From: Desulfuromonas sp.
GTDB taxonomy: Bacteria > Desulfobacterota > Desulfuromonadia > Desulfuromonadales > Geothermobacteraceae
Assembly (NCBI GenBank): GCA_002868905.1
Contig: PKUA01000074.1
Location: 1-42,708 of the forward strand
Length of the DNA stretch: 42,708 bases
Direction of reading: 5' to 3'
Part shown: positions 24,762-34,011 of the stretch, piece after piece
Layout of the letters: each line of letters opens with the position of its first letter
Position numbering within the stretch: the stretch's first letter is position 1
Position numbers and translations under genes: made by a program
The notes under the pieces: model-generated
The model's input: only the letters and a program-made list of their open reading frames with translations
Databases searched by the model: none
Told to the model about the DNA's origin: nothing

Positions 24762-25733
24762 ATGAGCTATCAATGCGGCATCTGCAACAACACCAAAGAA
24801 AACAAAACCTACCAGGCACGGGAGATGATGTTTGGCACACGCGAAACGTTTGAGTATTTCATGTGCCCTTCCTGCTCATGCCTTCAGATAACAACCCCGC
24901 CGGAGAACATGGCACCTTATTATCCTGCGGAGTACTATTCCTACAATCAAGAATTGATTCCAGCGGCAGCCTGGTGGAAGAGAAACTTTAAACGACAGCG
25001 AACCCGTTATTTTCTGCACGAAAAGGGGTTGCTCGGCAAACTCCAAACAAAATTGTTTGGACCACCTTTTCTTGAGCCATGGGCAAAAATGACCAACCTT
25101 GATGTTGACAGCAAAGTGGTTGATATCGGATGCGGTATTGGCTGCCTCCTCTCCCGGCTAGCAAACGAGGGTTTTTCGGACCTCAGCGGAATTGATCCTT
25201 ACATTGAAAAGGGCATCGATCACCCGAACCGATTTAGGATTCACAAAAAAGACATCCATGAACTTTCCGAACAATTTGATTTTATTATGCTCCATCACTC
25301 CTTCGAACATATGCTAAACCCACAAACCTCCCTCAAGGCAATATATGACCTGACCAAACCGGAAGGCCGGGTTTTAATTCGCATCCCGGTTATTTCATGG
25401 GCTTGGGAATACTACGGCGTCAACTGGTGCGGACTCGACGCGCCACGCCACTTTTGGCTGCACTCAACCAACAGCATGGAACAACTCTGCCGACAATGTA
25501 ATTTCGAAATTGAGGACGTCTTGTATGATTCCACAGGATACATGTTCTGGGGGAGCGAACAGTACCTGCGGGATATTCCACTTATGGATCCAAGATCTCT
25601 TTGGACCGGGCCCACGGAGACTCTTTTTTCAGAGAGTGAGCTCAGCGAATGGGAGAAACGGGCCGATGAATTGAATTTGCAGAAAAGAGGGGATCAAGCC
25701 TGTTTTCTGTTGAGGAAAATTGGCTGTCTATAG
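24762..25733 (+). CDS. SAM-dependent methyltransferase with N-terminal zinc-ribbon-like segment
   Basis: 323 aa. An N-terminal CGIC...CPSC pair (residues ~5-8 and ~35-38) resembles the zinc-binding segment of Methyltransf_13/Methyltransf_23 proteins from sugar clusters. VVDIGCGIGCLLSRLANEG (about residue 112) is SAM motif I; LSGIDPYIEKGI follows; FIMLHHSFEHMLNPQTSLK and EGRVLIRIPVISWAWE are later motifs. RHFWLHSTNSMEQLCRQC is typical of the family. A sugar C- or O-methyltransferase role is inferred from context. GAGG lies 7 nt before the ATG. The 79 nt before it hold no gene. Confidence 0.88.
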   Translation: MSYQCGICNNTKENKTYQAREMMFGTRETFEYFMCPSCSCLQITTPPENMAPYYPAEYYSYNQELIPAAAWWKRNFKRQRTRYFLHEKGLLGKLQTKLFGPPFLEPWAKMTNLDVDSKVVDIGCGIGCLLSRLANEGFSDLSGIDPYIEKGIDHPNRFRIHKKDIHELSEQFDFIMLHHSFEHMLNPQTSLKAIYDLTKPEGRVLIRIPVISWAWEYYGVNWCGLDAPRHFWLHSTNSMEQLCRQCNFEIEDVLYDSTGYMFWGSEQYLRDIPLMDPRSLWTGPTETLFSESELSEWEKRADELNLQKRGDQACFLLRKIGCL

Positions 25734-25913
25734 CCACTGTATTGAGAGATGGTTTTCATGAAGCAGTCATGAGGCATGGAGCAAACAAGATTATCGTTTT
25801 TGCCCTTGGTGAGACCGATTTAGCGGTAAATAGAATCAATCTATTTTGTGATGACATGTCGAGCAGGGGGTTTTCTGCAGGGATCTAAACCGGCAGCATT
25901 GTCATCCTGGCAG

Positions 25914-25950
25914 AAAAAAGGGGAACCATCCCATCAGGATGGCTCCCCTT
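25914..25950 (-). terminator. Intrinsic terminator of the MucR-like gene
   Basis: Arms 25918-25930 and 25938-25950 pair over 13 positions with one mismatch and a 7-nt loop. Six As at 25914-25919 give a U-run on the minus transcript. It lies 27 nt past the stop of the MucR-like gene and also faces the convergent methyltransferase gene. Confidence 0.85.
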
Positions 25951-25976
25951 CGACTTTTCAGGGAATTTCGTTTTCC

Positions 25977-26405
25977 TTACTTCTTCTTCGCCCGCTTGGC
26001 ACGTGCCTTGGCCAGCCCGGCACCGAGGTCCTTCTCGATCGCCATCTGGCGACGGCTCTCGGAATAGCTTTTGGCAGCCAGCGGAGTGCCGGCCGGGATA
26101 TCGAACTTGTCGCGGTACTCTTTCGGAGTCATCTCGTGGGCAGTGGAGAGGTGACGCTTGAGAGTGGTGAACCCTTTGCCACAGACCATGCAGAAAATCT
26201 GATTTTTTCCGAACGCCTTCCGCTTGGAAACGGCGGGCGCGTCATCTTCGACTGCAACGGTCGACTCAACGGCCTCACCACTTTCCAGCGCGCCCAGGGC
26301 AGCATAGACTTCCTGAATCTCGGCGATGAGATCTTCCTTGGACATGGGACTGGTCGAAGCGTGGGCGGAAACGAGATCGGTTGCGAGTTCAAGCAAATTT
26401 GACAT
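25977..26405 (-). CDS. MucR/Ros-family zinc-finger transcriptional regulator
   Basis: 142 aa. The C-terminal half has the Ros/MucR finger CMVCGKGFTTLKRHLSTAH (C2H2) followed by TPKEYRDKFDIPAGTPL, the conserved GLxPxEYRxKWxLP-type segment. The tail is basic (AKARAKRAKKK). The N-terminal helix MSNLLELATDLVSAHASTS is the dimer and oligomer region. MucR proteins act as AT-rich-DNA-binding repressors of exopolysaccharide and virulence genes in alphaproteobacteria, and the adjacent glycan cluster makes a similar role plausible here. ATG at 26405 has AGGAG 7 nt upstream; longer in-frame starts are rejected. Confidence 0.9.
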   Translation of the reverse strand: MSNLLELATDLVSAHASTSPMSKEDLIAEIQEVYAALGALESGEAVESTVAVEDDAPAVSKRKAFGKNQIFCMVCGKGFTTLKRHLSTAHEMTPKEYRDKFDIPAGTPLAAKSYSESRRQMAIEKDLGAGLAKARAKRAKKK

Positions 26406-26459
26406 TGTATTTCTCCTTTTATTTTGTGGTGATAATTCCAATAGCCGTAAAGGTCGATG

Positions 26460-26489
26460 TTTATACTCTAAAACCAAAAGCAAAGTAAA
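26460..26489 (-). promoter_or_regulatory. Candidate promoter of the MucR-like gene
   Basis: On the minus strand TTTACT (26484-26489), 18 nt spacer, TATAAA (26460-26465). It is about 55 nt upstream of the start codon, in AT-rich DNA. Confidence 0.5.
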
Positions 26490-26868
26490 GCATTTTTTAA
26501 AAAAAACATCACCGATCCTATTACAATAACAATTCCTCCCTCAACCAAGGGATGGCATATCACTCTTCCTCCCAAAGGTTTAATGACTGCCAGACCTGTC
26601 ACAGTTCCAAACGCAATTTTAAAAACTAAAAGGCCAAAAGAAACAGTTGCATTTCTATCAACAAGCTTTCTGGTTTCATTCAATCCTAAGATAAGGCTTC
26701 GATAATGGCCCGCGGCCAATCATTACAACCCCTTTTCCGTGGATGGCCATTTGCTGAGAAATGAAAAATGCCGCGCAAGACAAAGCGTTGATTCAATGGT
26801 AATATTATCGACCAGTGGGGTTGTCATTTCCGACCCGTATCCACACCAGTCCAGAGAAGGAGCCTTAC
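26490..26868. other. AT-rich intergenic stretch between divergent genes
   Basis: An AT-rich minus-strand open frame at 26468-26719 (83 codons from TTG, with hydrophobic runs) has no SD and overlaps the MucR promoter, so it is not called a gene. No clear repeat or terminator was seen. The last 150 nt must hold the promoter of the rubrerythrin-like gene; I could not pick out a convincing one. Confidence 0.3.
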
Positions 26869-27363
26869 ATGGAGACAATGACTTTACAGGATGCCATTCG
26901 GCGCTCGATCCAGACCGAAAAGAATGCCATGGATTTCTACCTGGCCGGAGCCCAAAAAATGAAAAACGAAAGAGCTCGCAAGTCTTTTGAGGTTTTGGCC
27001 AGGGAAGAGAGAGACCACGCCAGGATGTTTTATGATCTCTACCCGGGTGATGACCTTCCGGCTTTCGACGACATGATTGCCGCCCCTCCGACCCGTCCCG
27101 AGGAATCGTTCACCGAGGAGGAGAGAGCCCTGTTCGCAGCATTCGACGATCGCAAGGCCATGGAATTGGCTATGAAGAAGGAACAACAGCTTGCCGACCA
27201 TCTGCGCAAAATGGTGGATCGCTTTGAAGACCCGGAAGTCCGGGCGATCTTCGAAGCCAACGTGAAATCGACCGATGGCCATTACCAGTTGATCGAATCG
27301 GAATATGCCCACCTGATGGGCATGGTCCATGAAACCGATATCGACACCTATGTGCGCGAGTAA
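26869..27363 (+). CDS. Rubrerythrin-like (ferritin-like di-iron) protein
   Basis: 164 aa, with no C-terminal rubredoxin domain. Four-helix pattern: helix 1 TEKNAMDFYLAGAQKM, helix 2 VLAREERDHARMFYDL with an ExxH ligand pair, helix 3 MKKEQQLADHLRKMVDRF, and helix 4 STDGHYQLIESEYAHL. The expected Glu three residues before the helix-4 His is Thr here, so one iron ligand may be missing or replaced. Such proteins reduce peroxide or sense redox in anaerobes. ATG at 26869 has GAAGGAG 6 nt upstream, so the longer frame from 26815 is rejected. It lies 20 nt before the CxxCxxCC gene, with which it probably forms an operon. Confidence 0.82.
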   Translation: METMTLQDAIRRSIQTEKNAMDFYLAGAQKMKNERARKSFEVLAREERDHARMFYDLYPGDDLPAFDDMIAAPPTRPEESFTEEERALFAAFDDRKAMELAMKKEQQLADHLRKMVDRFEDPEVRAIFEANVKSTDGHYQLIESEYAHLMGMVHETDIDTYVRE

Positions 27364-27383
27364 CGGGACCAGGCGGCCTCTTA

Positions 27384-28031
27384 ATGCCAACCGTATTTGA
27401 TTTCGAGGGATTCTCTCACCGGGTCGCTGAAACGGCAGGACGGGAACTGGCAAATAGCCATTCGGAGAGTGCCCTCGCGGCGGCGGAAAGTGTGCATCGG
27501 TTCACGGACGAAGCACTCGCAACGTCCGGTTTCGACACGAGCATGGTCGCCTGTGAACCGGGCTGCGGTTCCTGCTGCGAAGTCAACGTGGCAGTCCTGG
27601 AACCTGAAGTCGCGTTGATCGTACACCACTTGCGTGCGGAACGGGACGCATCAGACTTGCAACTATTAGCGGAAAAGGCCGCCACCCTTGCAAGCAGGGT
27701 AAACGGCCTCGACGATGAAGAACGACTGTTCCTGCGGGAGAAATGTATCTTTCTGGACCGGGATGGGTGCTGCAGCATCCATCCGGTCCGCCCCCTGCTC
27801 TGCCGCAGCGTCACTTCGACCGACCCGGAACGCTGTCGGGACGCCATTGCCATGGTCGCCCTCGGCGAGACCGTGCAGGTCATGACCCACCTCGATCAGC
27901 AGGAGTTCTACCAGCAAGCCTTTGTCGGCCTGGCCACAGCGATGAAACGCCACGGCCTTCCGAGCCGGAGCGGAAACCTGTGCGAAACCGCCGCCAGGCT
28001 CCTGAACAATCCTGACGATTTTACGCCTTGA
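27384..28031 (+). CDS. YkgJ-family CxxCxxCC cysteine-cluster protein
   Basis: 215 aa. The cluster is CEPGCGSCCEVNV near residues 58-70, with further Cys in REKCIFLDRDGCCSIHPVRP, LLCRSVTSTDPERC and NLCET. This matches the YkgJ family (putative Zn/Fe-chelating domain), whose activity is not well established. The N-terminal 50 residues are helical. It follows the rubrerythrin-like gene by 20 nt, consistent with metal or redox handling. Its stop overlaps the convergent GGDEF-EAL gene by 11 nt. Confidence 0.88.
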   Translation: MPTVFDFEGFSHRVAETAGRELANSHSESALAAAESVHRFTDEALATSGFDTSMVACEPGCGSCCEVNVAVLEPEVALIVHHLRAERDASDLQLLAEKAATLASRVNGLDDEERLFLREKCIFLDRDGCCSIHPVRPLLCRSVTSTDPERCRDAIAMVALGETVQVMTHLDQQEFYQQAFVGLATAMKRHGLPSRSGNLCETAARLLNNPDDFTP

Positions 28032-30375
28032 CGATATAAGGCACCCGGTTTTTCTGCATCAGCAGGTTGAAGGCATCGGACGGTGGCACCGGGCGGCTAT
28101 AAAGATACCCCTGGATCTCGTCGCAATCGTGTTTTCTGAGGAAAGCGAGCTGGCTTTCCGTCTCCACCCCTTCAGCGATGACGCTCAAATCGAGACTCTT
28201 GCCCATGGCAATGATGGCGGAAGCGATGGCTGCATCGGTGGAATTGCGGTCGACCTCGGAAACAAACGACCGATCTATTTTCAAAGTGTTGATTGCGAAC
28301 CGCTTCAGGTGCGACAGGGACGAATAGCCCGTGCCGAAATCATCGATCGAAATGTGAACGCCGAGATCCCGGAGTTGACGCAACACCTTGGTGGCATACT
28401 CCGGGTTCTGCATGATCACGGTTTCGGTGACCTCCAACTCAAGCCGGTCAGGGTCGAGACCGACCTCCCCGAGAATCTGTCGGACTGCGGCAACGAATCC
28501 TCGCTGCTGCAATTGATAACCCGACACATTGACGGCAATCCTTATCGGATCTCCACCCTGCTTCTCCCACTCCTTGACCTGCAGGCAGGCAGTGCGCAGA
28601 ACCCAATCGCCAATCGCAAAAATCATCCCGGTCTCTTCGGCCAGGGAGATGAAATCCTTCGGTTCCAGCAAACCGAGTTCGGGGTGATTCCAGCGAATCA
28701 ACGCCTCCATTGAATTGACCCGATCGGTCGCGACATCGAATTTCGGCTGGTAATAGAGACAGAGTTCATCACCGTCCAACGCCTTGCGAATGCCGTTTTC
28801 CAGCATCAACCGCTTATCGTTATCGCCGTCGAGGTCGGCCGCGTAACACTGGTAATTGTTTCGCCCCTTCCCTTTGGCGCTGTACATGGCGGTGTCAGCC
28901 TTCTTGATCAAATCCGCCGGGAAGTGGTCGTCGTGCGGATAACAGGCGATACCGATACTGGTGGTGACGAACAGCTCGTGCCCTTCGATGGAGATCGGCT
29001 CGGCCATGGCCCGGATGATTTTCTGGGCCACCTTCTCGGCATCGTCCGGTCCTTGCAGGTTGCCCAGCATCACGGCGAATTCGTCCCCGCCGAAACGACC
29101 GACCTGGTCGGTCTCACGAATATGCTCGCGCAGGCGGTTAGCCACCTCGATCAGCAGGGCATCGCCCGCGGCATGGCCGAGGGTGTCGTTGATGATCTTG
29201 AATCGATCGAGGTCGAGGAAGAGAATGGCGACCGTATGCTTGAGTCGCTTGGCGTTGGCGATCCCGAGTTTAAGCCCTTCATGGAAATGCAAACGGTTCG
29301 GTAATCCGGTCAGGGTATCGTGGTGAGCCAGGTGATAAAGTTGTTCCTGGGTCCGCTTCTTCTCGGTCACGTCACGGAACAGGCCCCAAACCACATTCCG
29401 GCCTTGGGCATCCTGCCTGCAGGAGATATTCCCCTCGACGGCGATCTCGTCGCCGGACTTGTTCACCAGATACCCTTCAATTGAACCCGGCCCCTCACCC
29501 GCCAGAGCCTTCTTGAATGCCGCCATGCTCTGGGCCCGGGCGTTGCGATGCACCACGTCGAAGATCCTCATCATCAACAGGTCTTCCCCCTGGTAACCGA
29601 TGGTCTCTTTCCAGGCGTTGTTGACGTAGAGGAACCGACCGTCCGTAGCGACACAGAAGATCAGGTCGTTGGCCGACTCGAGAAAATCGACCAAACGCTC
29701 TTCACTTTCGCTCAGGTTCTTGTTCTCGCGCCGGATAACATCCATCAGAAAAGCGCTGATCAGGGCGACGGTCGCGTTCAGCACGCTGACCCAGCACCAT
29801 GTGAGCCCGAGAAAGAGGTCTTCGAAGTGCAGGTTCGGATCGACGAACGGCATGGGGACGATAGGGAGTATCTTCATCGACTCGGCAAACAACATGCCAC
29901 CGTACAGCAGGCTGCCGAGAGCCCCCATGATCCAGACGTCGAGTTTGCGCTCGAACAAGACCGCCGCTTCGATCGTTACCAGCAGATAGACCGGCCAGAA
30001 CCAGCTCGCGGCCCCGCCGCTGAAGTGAATCAACACCGTGACGAAACTAAGATCGAGCAGGACCTGGATGTGATCGGCAATCCTGAAACGACCCAGCTTG
30101 CTGTAACAGAAGTGATAGCAGAGATTGTAGCCGAGGACCGCGACAACGGTTACGACCAGGGTGATGAGCTGCGAACGGTCGAGGAAGAAACCATAGGAGC
30201 TGCGGGCGAAAGAAACCGCCGCCGCGACCCCGTAGAGCGCAAACAGCGCCAGGAGCAGCCAGCGTGCCTTGGCAACCAGGCGAACGCGCCCCTTCACTTG
30301 GGTAAACAGATCGGGCTCCCTTTTCTGCCCGGTGGCTTCATCGAGCCAGACCATCGAGTTTGAGCGAACCATCAT
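28021..30375 (-). CDS. Membrane PAS-GGDEF-EAL c-di-GMP signalling protein
   Basis: 784 aa. Residues ~36-212 contain about six membrane helices. A PAS domain follows at ~225-340 (DGRFLYVNNAWKETIGY). The GGDEF domain is at ~345-510 with an intact GGDEF (429-433) and an I-site RETD (420-423) five residues before it. The EAL domain is at ~525-775 with EAL (557-559), NVSGYQLQQRGF and DDFGTGYSSLSHL, all intact. The protein could therefore make c-di-GMP, subject to product inhibition, and also degrade it; the net activity is not predictable. AGGAG lies 8 nt before the ATG at 30375. It could feed the riboswitches upstream of tpsB, though no direct link is visible. Confidence 0.94.
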   Translation of the reverse strand: MMVRSNSMVWLDEATGQKREPDLFTQVKGRVRLVAKARWLLLALFALYGVAAAVSFARSSYGFFLDRSQLITLVVTVVAVLGYNLCYHFCYSKLGRFRIADHIQVLLDLSFVTVLIHFSGGAASWFWPVYLLVTIEAAVLFERKLDVWIMGALGSLLYGGMLFAESMKILPIVPMPFVDPNLHFEDLFLGLTWCWVSVLNATVALISAFLMDVIRRENKNLSESEERLVDFLESANDLIFCVATDGRFLYVNNAWKETIGYQGEDLLMMRIFDVVHRNARAQSMAAFKKALAGEGPGSIEGYLVNKSGDEIAVEGNISCRQDAQGRNVVWGLFRDVTEKKRTQEQLYHLAHHDTLTGLPNRLHFHEGLKLGIANAKRLKHTVAILFLDLDRFKIINDTLGHAAGDALLIEVANRLREHIRETDQVGRFGGDEFAVMLGNLQGPDDAEKVAQKIIRAMAEPISIEGHELFVTTSIGIACYPHDDHFPADLIKKADTAMYSAKGKGRNNYQCYAADLDGDNDKRLMLENGIRKALDGDELCLYYQPKFDVATDRVNSMEALIRWNHPELGLLEPKDFISLAEETGMIFAIGDWVLRTACLQVKEWEKQGGDPIRIAVNVSGYQLQQRGFVAAVRQILGEVGLDPDRLELEVTETVIMQNPEYATKVLRQLRDLGVHISIDDFGTGYSSLSHLKRFAINTLKIDRSFVSEVDRNSTDAAIASAIIAMGKSLDLSVIAEGVETESQLAFLRKHDCDEIQGYLYSRPVPPSDAFNLLMQKNRVPYIVKA

Positions 30376-30476
30376 GACACGACTCCTGAATCCTTAAGAC
30401 GTCCCCTCTCGACTCGGCAGGACCGCGCCCTGCCATACGGCATCGAATAAACGCATCCAGCAATATTAAAATATGC

Positions 30477-30516
30477 AAAAAAAGGGCCGGGACCTCCCAC
30501 CCTTGGCACAAGCCCT
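30477..30516 (-). terminator. Terminator downstream of the HNH gene
   Basis: On the minus strand AGGGC (30512-30516) pairs with GCCCT (30483-30487), enclosing a GC-rich loop, followed by seven Ts (A-run 30477-30483). It lies about 90 nt past the HNH stop. Confidence 0.55.
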
Positions 30517-30603
30517 AACTATTCGGACTTATTAATAATTACAGAGAAAGATCGACAAACAAGCCACGCCGGTTGAGGTCGAAGACGGGAAAACGCCTAG
30601 GAT

Positions 30604-30933
30604 TCAAGGTGATTCGGGGTTTTCGCTGTCCATCGATTTTTGCTCATCCTGTCGCAGGCGTTGGAGGTAGGCGTCCCACTCAAGGGGGAGCAGGCTCTGC
30701 TTCTGGCTGTTACAGCTCTTGCAGGCCGGGACACAATTCCCCTTGCTGGTTCTCCCCCCCCTGACCAGCGGCACCACGTGGTCAAGGGTCAATTCCTTGG
30801 GAGGAAAGGCCGCACCGCAATAATGGCAGCGCCCTTTGGCGATCCGGTTCTGCCACCACTGGCTGCGGCGCAATTCTCGGGCCCTGGCACGTTCCTGACG
30901 CAGCACTTTTTCATCCGGGGGGAAATCGAGCAT
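30604..30933 (-). CDS. Small HNH endonuclease-domain protein
   Basis: 109 aa. The HNH motif is complete: CHYCGAAFPPKELTLDHVVP, then KGNCVPACKSCNSQKQ. Two CxxC pairs form the structural zinc site, and LDHVVPL carries the catalytic His. Small stand-alone HNH proteins of this kind nick or cut DNA; the specific role is unknown, and no restriction or phage genes are adjacent. ATG at 30933 is chosen since AGGAG lies 8 nt upstream; a longer frame begins at 30984. Confidence 0.88.
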   Translation of the reverse strand: MLDFPPDEKVLRQERARARELRRSQWWQNRIAKGRCHYCGAAFPPKELTLDHVVPLVRGGRTSKGNCVPACKSCNSQKQSLLPLEWDAYLQRLRQDEQKSMDSENPESP

Positions 30934-31072
30934 TGTTTTTACTCCTAGTTGTGCATTGTATGACTGACAGGTCGCGTGGCGCAACTCTTGCCTTCACAGG
31001 CGATTTATGCGATGTAATGGATCCCAATACGAGATTATTGCTTTATAGACGTAGCATACAACGGACACCAAT

Positions 31073-32428
31073 ATGAAAATACTGATTGTCGGTGGCGGAC
31101 AGGTCGGGTTTTTCCTCTGCGAGCGCCTCTCCCTCGAAGGGCACGAGGTCGCCCTGATCGACCGCTCCGAAGACCAGTTGAAAAAAGCGACAGATCGCCT
31201 GGACGTTCTCGGCATCCCCGGCAATGGGGCCAGTGCCGAAATTCTCGAACAGGCCGGAATTCATGATGCCGACATCTTCATCGCCGTCACCGACCTCGAC
31301 GAAGTGAACATCCTCGCATGTCTCCTGGCCCGGGAATACGGTGTCATTACGCGAGTTGCCCGGGTCAAGAACATCGAATACACCAGCCAGGGGGCGGTCC
31401 TTTCGAAAGAAAAACTCGGCATCAGCCTGCTGATTAACCACGACGATACCGTCGCCGAGGAAATCGTCAAAATTGCCGGACGGACCGGCGCCTTCGACGT
31501 TGCGGAGTTTGTCGAAGGAGAGGTCCTCTTTCTCGGCTACCGCATCACCGAGCAGAGCCCGCTCTGCGATTTGACTCTCCGTGAGCTCGGTGAAATTCGC
31601 GGGATCTACCGTTTTGTCGTCACGGCCCTTACCCGGAAGGGGAAAACTATCATTCCCCGCGGTGACGACACAATCCAGGCTGGCGATTCGGCCTTTGTCG
31701 TCTGCCATAAAAAAGACCTCCCTTCCCTGCAATATCTGCTGCAAATGGAAGAAGAGGAGAAACGATCACGCGCACCGCGCGCCTTCATCCTCGGCGGCGG
31801 CCATATCGGCCTGCACATCGCTCAGGTCATGGAGAAACTCGGCTTCAACCTCCGTCTGATCGACCGGGACCAGACCCGTTGCGAAAAACTCGCCGCCAAA
31901 CTGACCAAAACCCTGGTGATCAACACTGAAGGGACGGACATTCGAACCCTGGTCGACGAAGGGATCGAGGACGCCGAATTTTTTATCGCCGTCACCGAAA
32001 ACGACGAAACCAACATCCTCTGCTCATTGCTGGCCAAACAGCATGGAGCCAAAAGAACTCTTACGCTGGTGAATCAGCCGGAACTTCTGAATCTCGCCCC
32101 AACGCTCGGCATCGATGCCGTGGTTTCGCCTCGCATCGCCGCCGCGGGTGCCATTCTTAAATATGTCCGGCGCGGCACAGTCATCTCCCTGGCAGCGATT
32201 GAAGGGAGCAACGCTGAAGTCCTGGAAGTATTGGTCAAACCGGACAACGAAGCGATCGGCAAACCGCTGAAGGATCTCGACTTTCCATCCGGGGCCATTA
32301 TCGGCGCTATTGTACGGAGCGACAGTTACGAGATCCCGACCGGCGACTGCACGTTACAGGCTAACGACAGAGTCGTGGTTTTCGCCCTGCCGGAAGCTTT
32401 GCCCAAAGTCGAAAGGTTTTTCGGCTAA
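31073..32428 (+). CDS. trkA: Trk potassium uptake NAD-binding subunit TrkA
   Basis: 451 aa, the full length of TrkA. It has two RCK units: the first Rossmann KILIVGGGQVGFFLCERLSL with the acidic end ALIDRSED, a first TrkA_C region around residues 140-220, a second Rossmann RAFILGGGHIGLHIAQVMEK with RLIDRDQ, and a second TrkA_C domain at the end (DNEAIGKPLKDLDFPSGAII). It is a cytoplasmic NAD(H)/nucleotide-binding regulator of the TrkH channel. The stop is directly followed by the trkH ATG, so the two form an operon. Confidence 0.96.
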   Translation: MKILIVGGGQVGFFLCERLSLEGHEVALIDRSEDQLKKATDRLDVLGIPGNGASAEILEQAGIHDADIFIAVTDLDEVNILACLLAREYGVITRVARVKNIEYTSQGAVLSKEKLGISLLINHDDTVAEEIVKIAGRTGAFDVAEFVEGEVLFLGYRITEQSPLCDLTLRELGEIRGIYRFVVTALTRKGKTIIPRGDDTIQAGDSAFVVCHKKDLPSLQYLLQMEEEEKRSRAPRAFILGGGHIGLHIAQVMEKLGFNLRLIDRDQTRCEKLAAKLTKTLVINTEGTDIRTLVDEGIEDAEFFIAVTENDETNILCSLLAKQHGAKRTLTLVNQPELLNLAPTLGIDAVVSPRIAAAGAILKYVRRGTVISLAAIEGSNAEVLEVLVKPDNEAIGKPLKDLDFPSGAIIGAIVRSDSYEIPTGDCTLQANDRVVVFALPEALPKVERFFG

Positions 32429-33871
32429 ATGAACATCAGGCTGACCCTCCGCATCCTGGGCGCCCTGCTGCTGTTTCTTGCGGCGGCCCTGTTGCTGCCG
32501 GTACCCTTTTCTCTCTATTTCGGAGACGGGGCGGTTCTCCCGCTCCTGTCGTCGGCGCTGGTGACCGCCGTGGCCGGCTTCGCCCTCTATCTCAACTTCC
32601 AGAGCGAGAAGGAGATGTCCCTGCGCGAGGGGTTTGCCATTGTCACGTTCGGCTGGCTCGCCTTCGCCATCTTCGGCTCTCTGCCGTTCCTTTTTTCCGG
32701 GGCGATTCCCAACCCGATCGACGCGGTCTTCGAAACCATGAGCGGTTTCACCACCACCGGCTCCACGATCCTGCAAAAAATAGAGGGACTTCCGGAGAGC
32801 ATTCTGCTTTGGCGCGCCCTGACCCACTGGCTCGGCGGCATGGGGATTATCGTTCTCTCCCTCGCCATCCTGCCGATGCTCGGTGTCGGTGGCATGCAGC
32901 TGTTCAAGGCCGAGGTCCCCGGGCCGACCGCAGACCGGCTGAAACCGCGCATCCGGGATACGGCCAAACTGCTCTGGGTCGTTTATGTTTTATTGACGCT
33001 GCTCGAAACCCTGCTTCTCATGGTCGGAGGGATGAATTTCTACGAAGGGCTCTGCCATGCCTTCGCCACCTTGGCGACCGGAGGATTCTCCACCCGCGAT
33101 GCATCGGTCGGTTCATTCCAAAGCGCCTACATTGACGGCGTCATCACTCTGTTCATGTTTCTCGCCGGGGTCAACTTTTCCCTCCATTATCACGCGCTCC
33201 GTGGCCGGGTGCAGGAATTCTGGAAAAGCGAAGAGTTCCGCTGGTACCTCTATATCAGCCTCGGTTCAATTCTGCTGCTGATCATCTGGAATGCAGGCAG
33301 CGTCTACGATTCGTTCTGGCAGAACCTGCGCTACAGCAGTTTTCAGGCGGTCTCGATCCTGACAACAACCGGATTCGGCACCGCAGACTACGAAGTCTGG
33401 CCGGTTTTCGGACAATACCTGCTGGTCTTTTTAATGTTTATCGGCGGCTGCGCCGGTTCGACCGGTGGCGGGATGAAGGTGGCGCGTATCCTGTTATTGT
33501 TCAAACATGCCCACTTGCAGATTTTCAGGCTGATCCACCCGCGCGCAATCCGTCAGGCCAAGATCGGCAACACCCCGGTCGACCGGGATGTCATGCAGTC
33601 GATCCTCGGATTTTTCGCCTTGTTCATGGGGGTGTTCGTGGTCGCGTCGTTTTTGATGGCAGCCAGCGGCCTCGACCTTGTTTCGGCCGGGGGGGCGGTC
33701 ATCGCCACTTTGAGCAACATCGGCCCGGGCGTCGGCTCCGTCGGTCCGGCTGACAACTACGCCCATGTCGCACCTTTCGGCAAAATCGTCCTCACCTTCT
33801 GCATGCTGATGGGACGACTTGAACTGTTCACCGTGATGGTGCTGGTATTCCCTTCGTTCTGGAGAAAATAG
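32429..33871 (+). CDS. trkH: Trk potassium uptake channel TrkH
   Basis: 480 aa inner-membrane K+ channel subunit. The four selectivity-filter repeats are visible: MSGFTTTGSTIL, FATLATGGFSTRDAS, SILTTTGFGTADY and TLSNIGPGVGSVGP, each with the filter glycine. The gating-loop region GGCAGSTGGGMKVARI is present, as is the pore-helix region LTHWLGGMGIIVLSLAILP. It starts immediately after the trkA stop. Confidence 0.96.
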   Translation: MNIRLTLRILGALLLFLAAALLLPVPFSLYFGDGAVLPLLSSALVTAVAGFALYLNFQSEKEMSLREGFAIVTFGWLAFAIFGSLPFLFSGAIPNPIDAVFETMSGFTTTGSTILQKIEGLPESILLWRALTHWLGGMGIIVLSLAILPMLGVGGMQLFKAEVPGPTADRLKPRIRDTAKLLWVVYVLLTLLETLLLMVGGMNFYEGLCHAFATLATGGFSTRDASVGSFQSAYIDGVITLFMFLAGVNFSLHYHALRGRVQEFWKSEEFRWYLYISLGSILLLIIWNAGSVYDSFWQNLRYSSFQAVSILTTTGFGTADYEVWPVFGQYLLVFLMFIGGCAGSTGGGMKVARILLLFKHAHLQIFRLIHPRAIRQAKIGNTPVDRDVMQSILGFFALFMGVFVVASFLMAASGLDLVSAGGAVIATLSNIGPGVGSVGPADNYAHVAPFGKIVLTFCMLMGRLELFTVMVLVFPSFWRK

Positions 33872-33921
33872 TCTGATTGCTGGAGAAGATTCCCGAAGAT
33901 AGCTCAGCCCCCTCACCCCGG

Positions 33922-33945
33922 CCCTCTCCCACAATGGGGAGAGGG
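33922..33945. repeat. CCCTCTCCC hairpin element after trkH
   Basis: CCCTCTCCC (33922-33930) and GGGGAGAGGG (33936-33945) pair with a 5-nt loop. This sequence type is a common extragenic repeat in proteobacterial genomes; it may double as a 3'-end stabiliser for trkAH, since no T-run follows. Confidence 0.55.
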
Positions 33946-34011
33946 AGCAATGCAGAACTCAACTTTTCGACGAAGACAACCAGATCTTTTAAAGCAGCAA
34001 TACTCGGCCAA

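Noticed and set aside
26468-26719. 83-codon minus-strand hydrophobic open frame
   Set aside because: It starts at TTG without an SD, is AT-rich unlike neighbouring genes, and overlaps the promoter region of the MucR-like gene.
29548-30363. 271-codon + strand open frame
   Set aside because: It is antisense to the membrane and PAS part of the GGDEF-EAL gene, a GC-skew shadow with very charged, low-complexity content.
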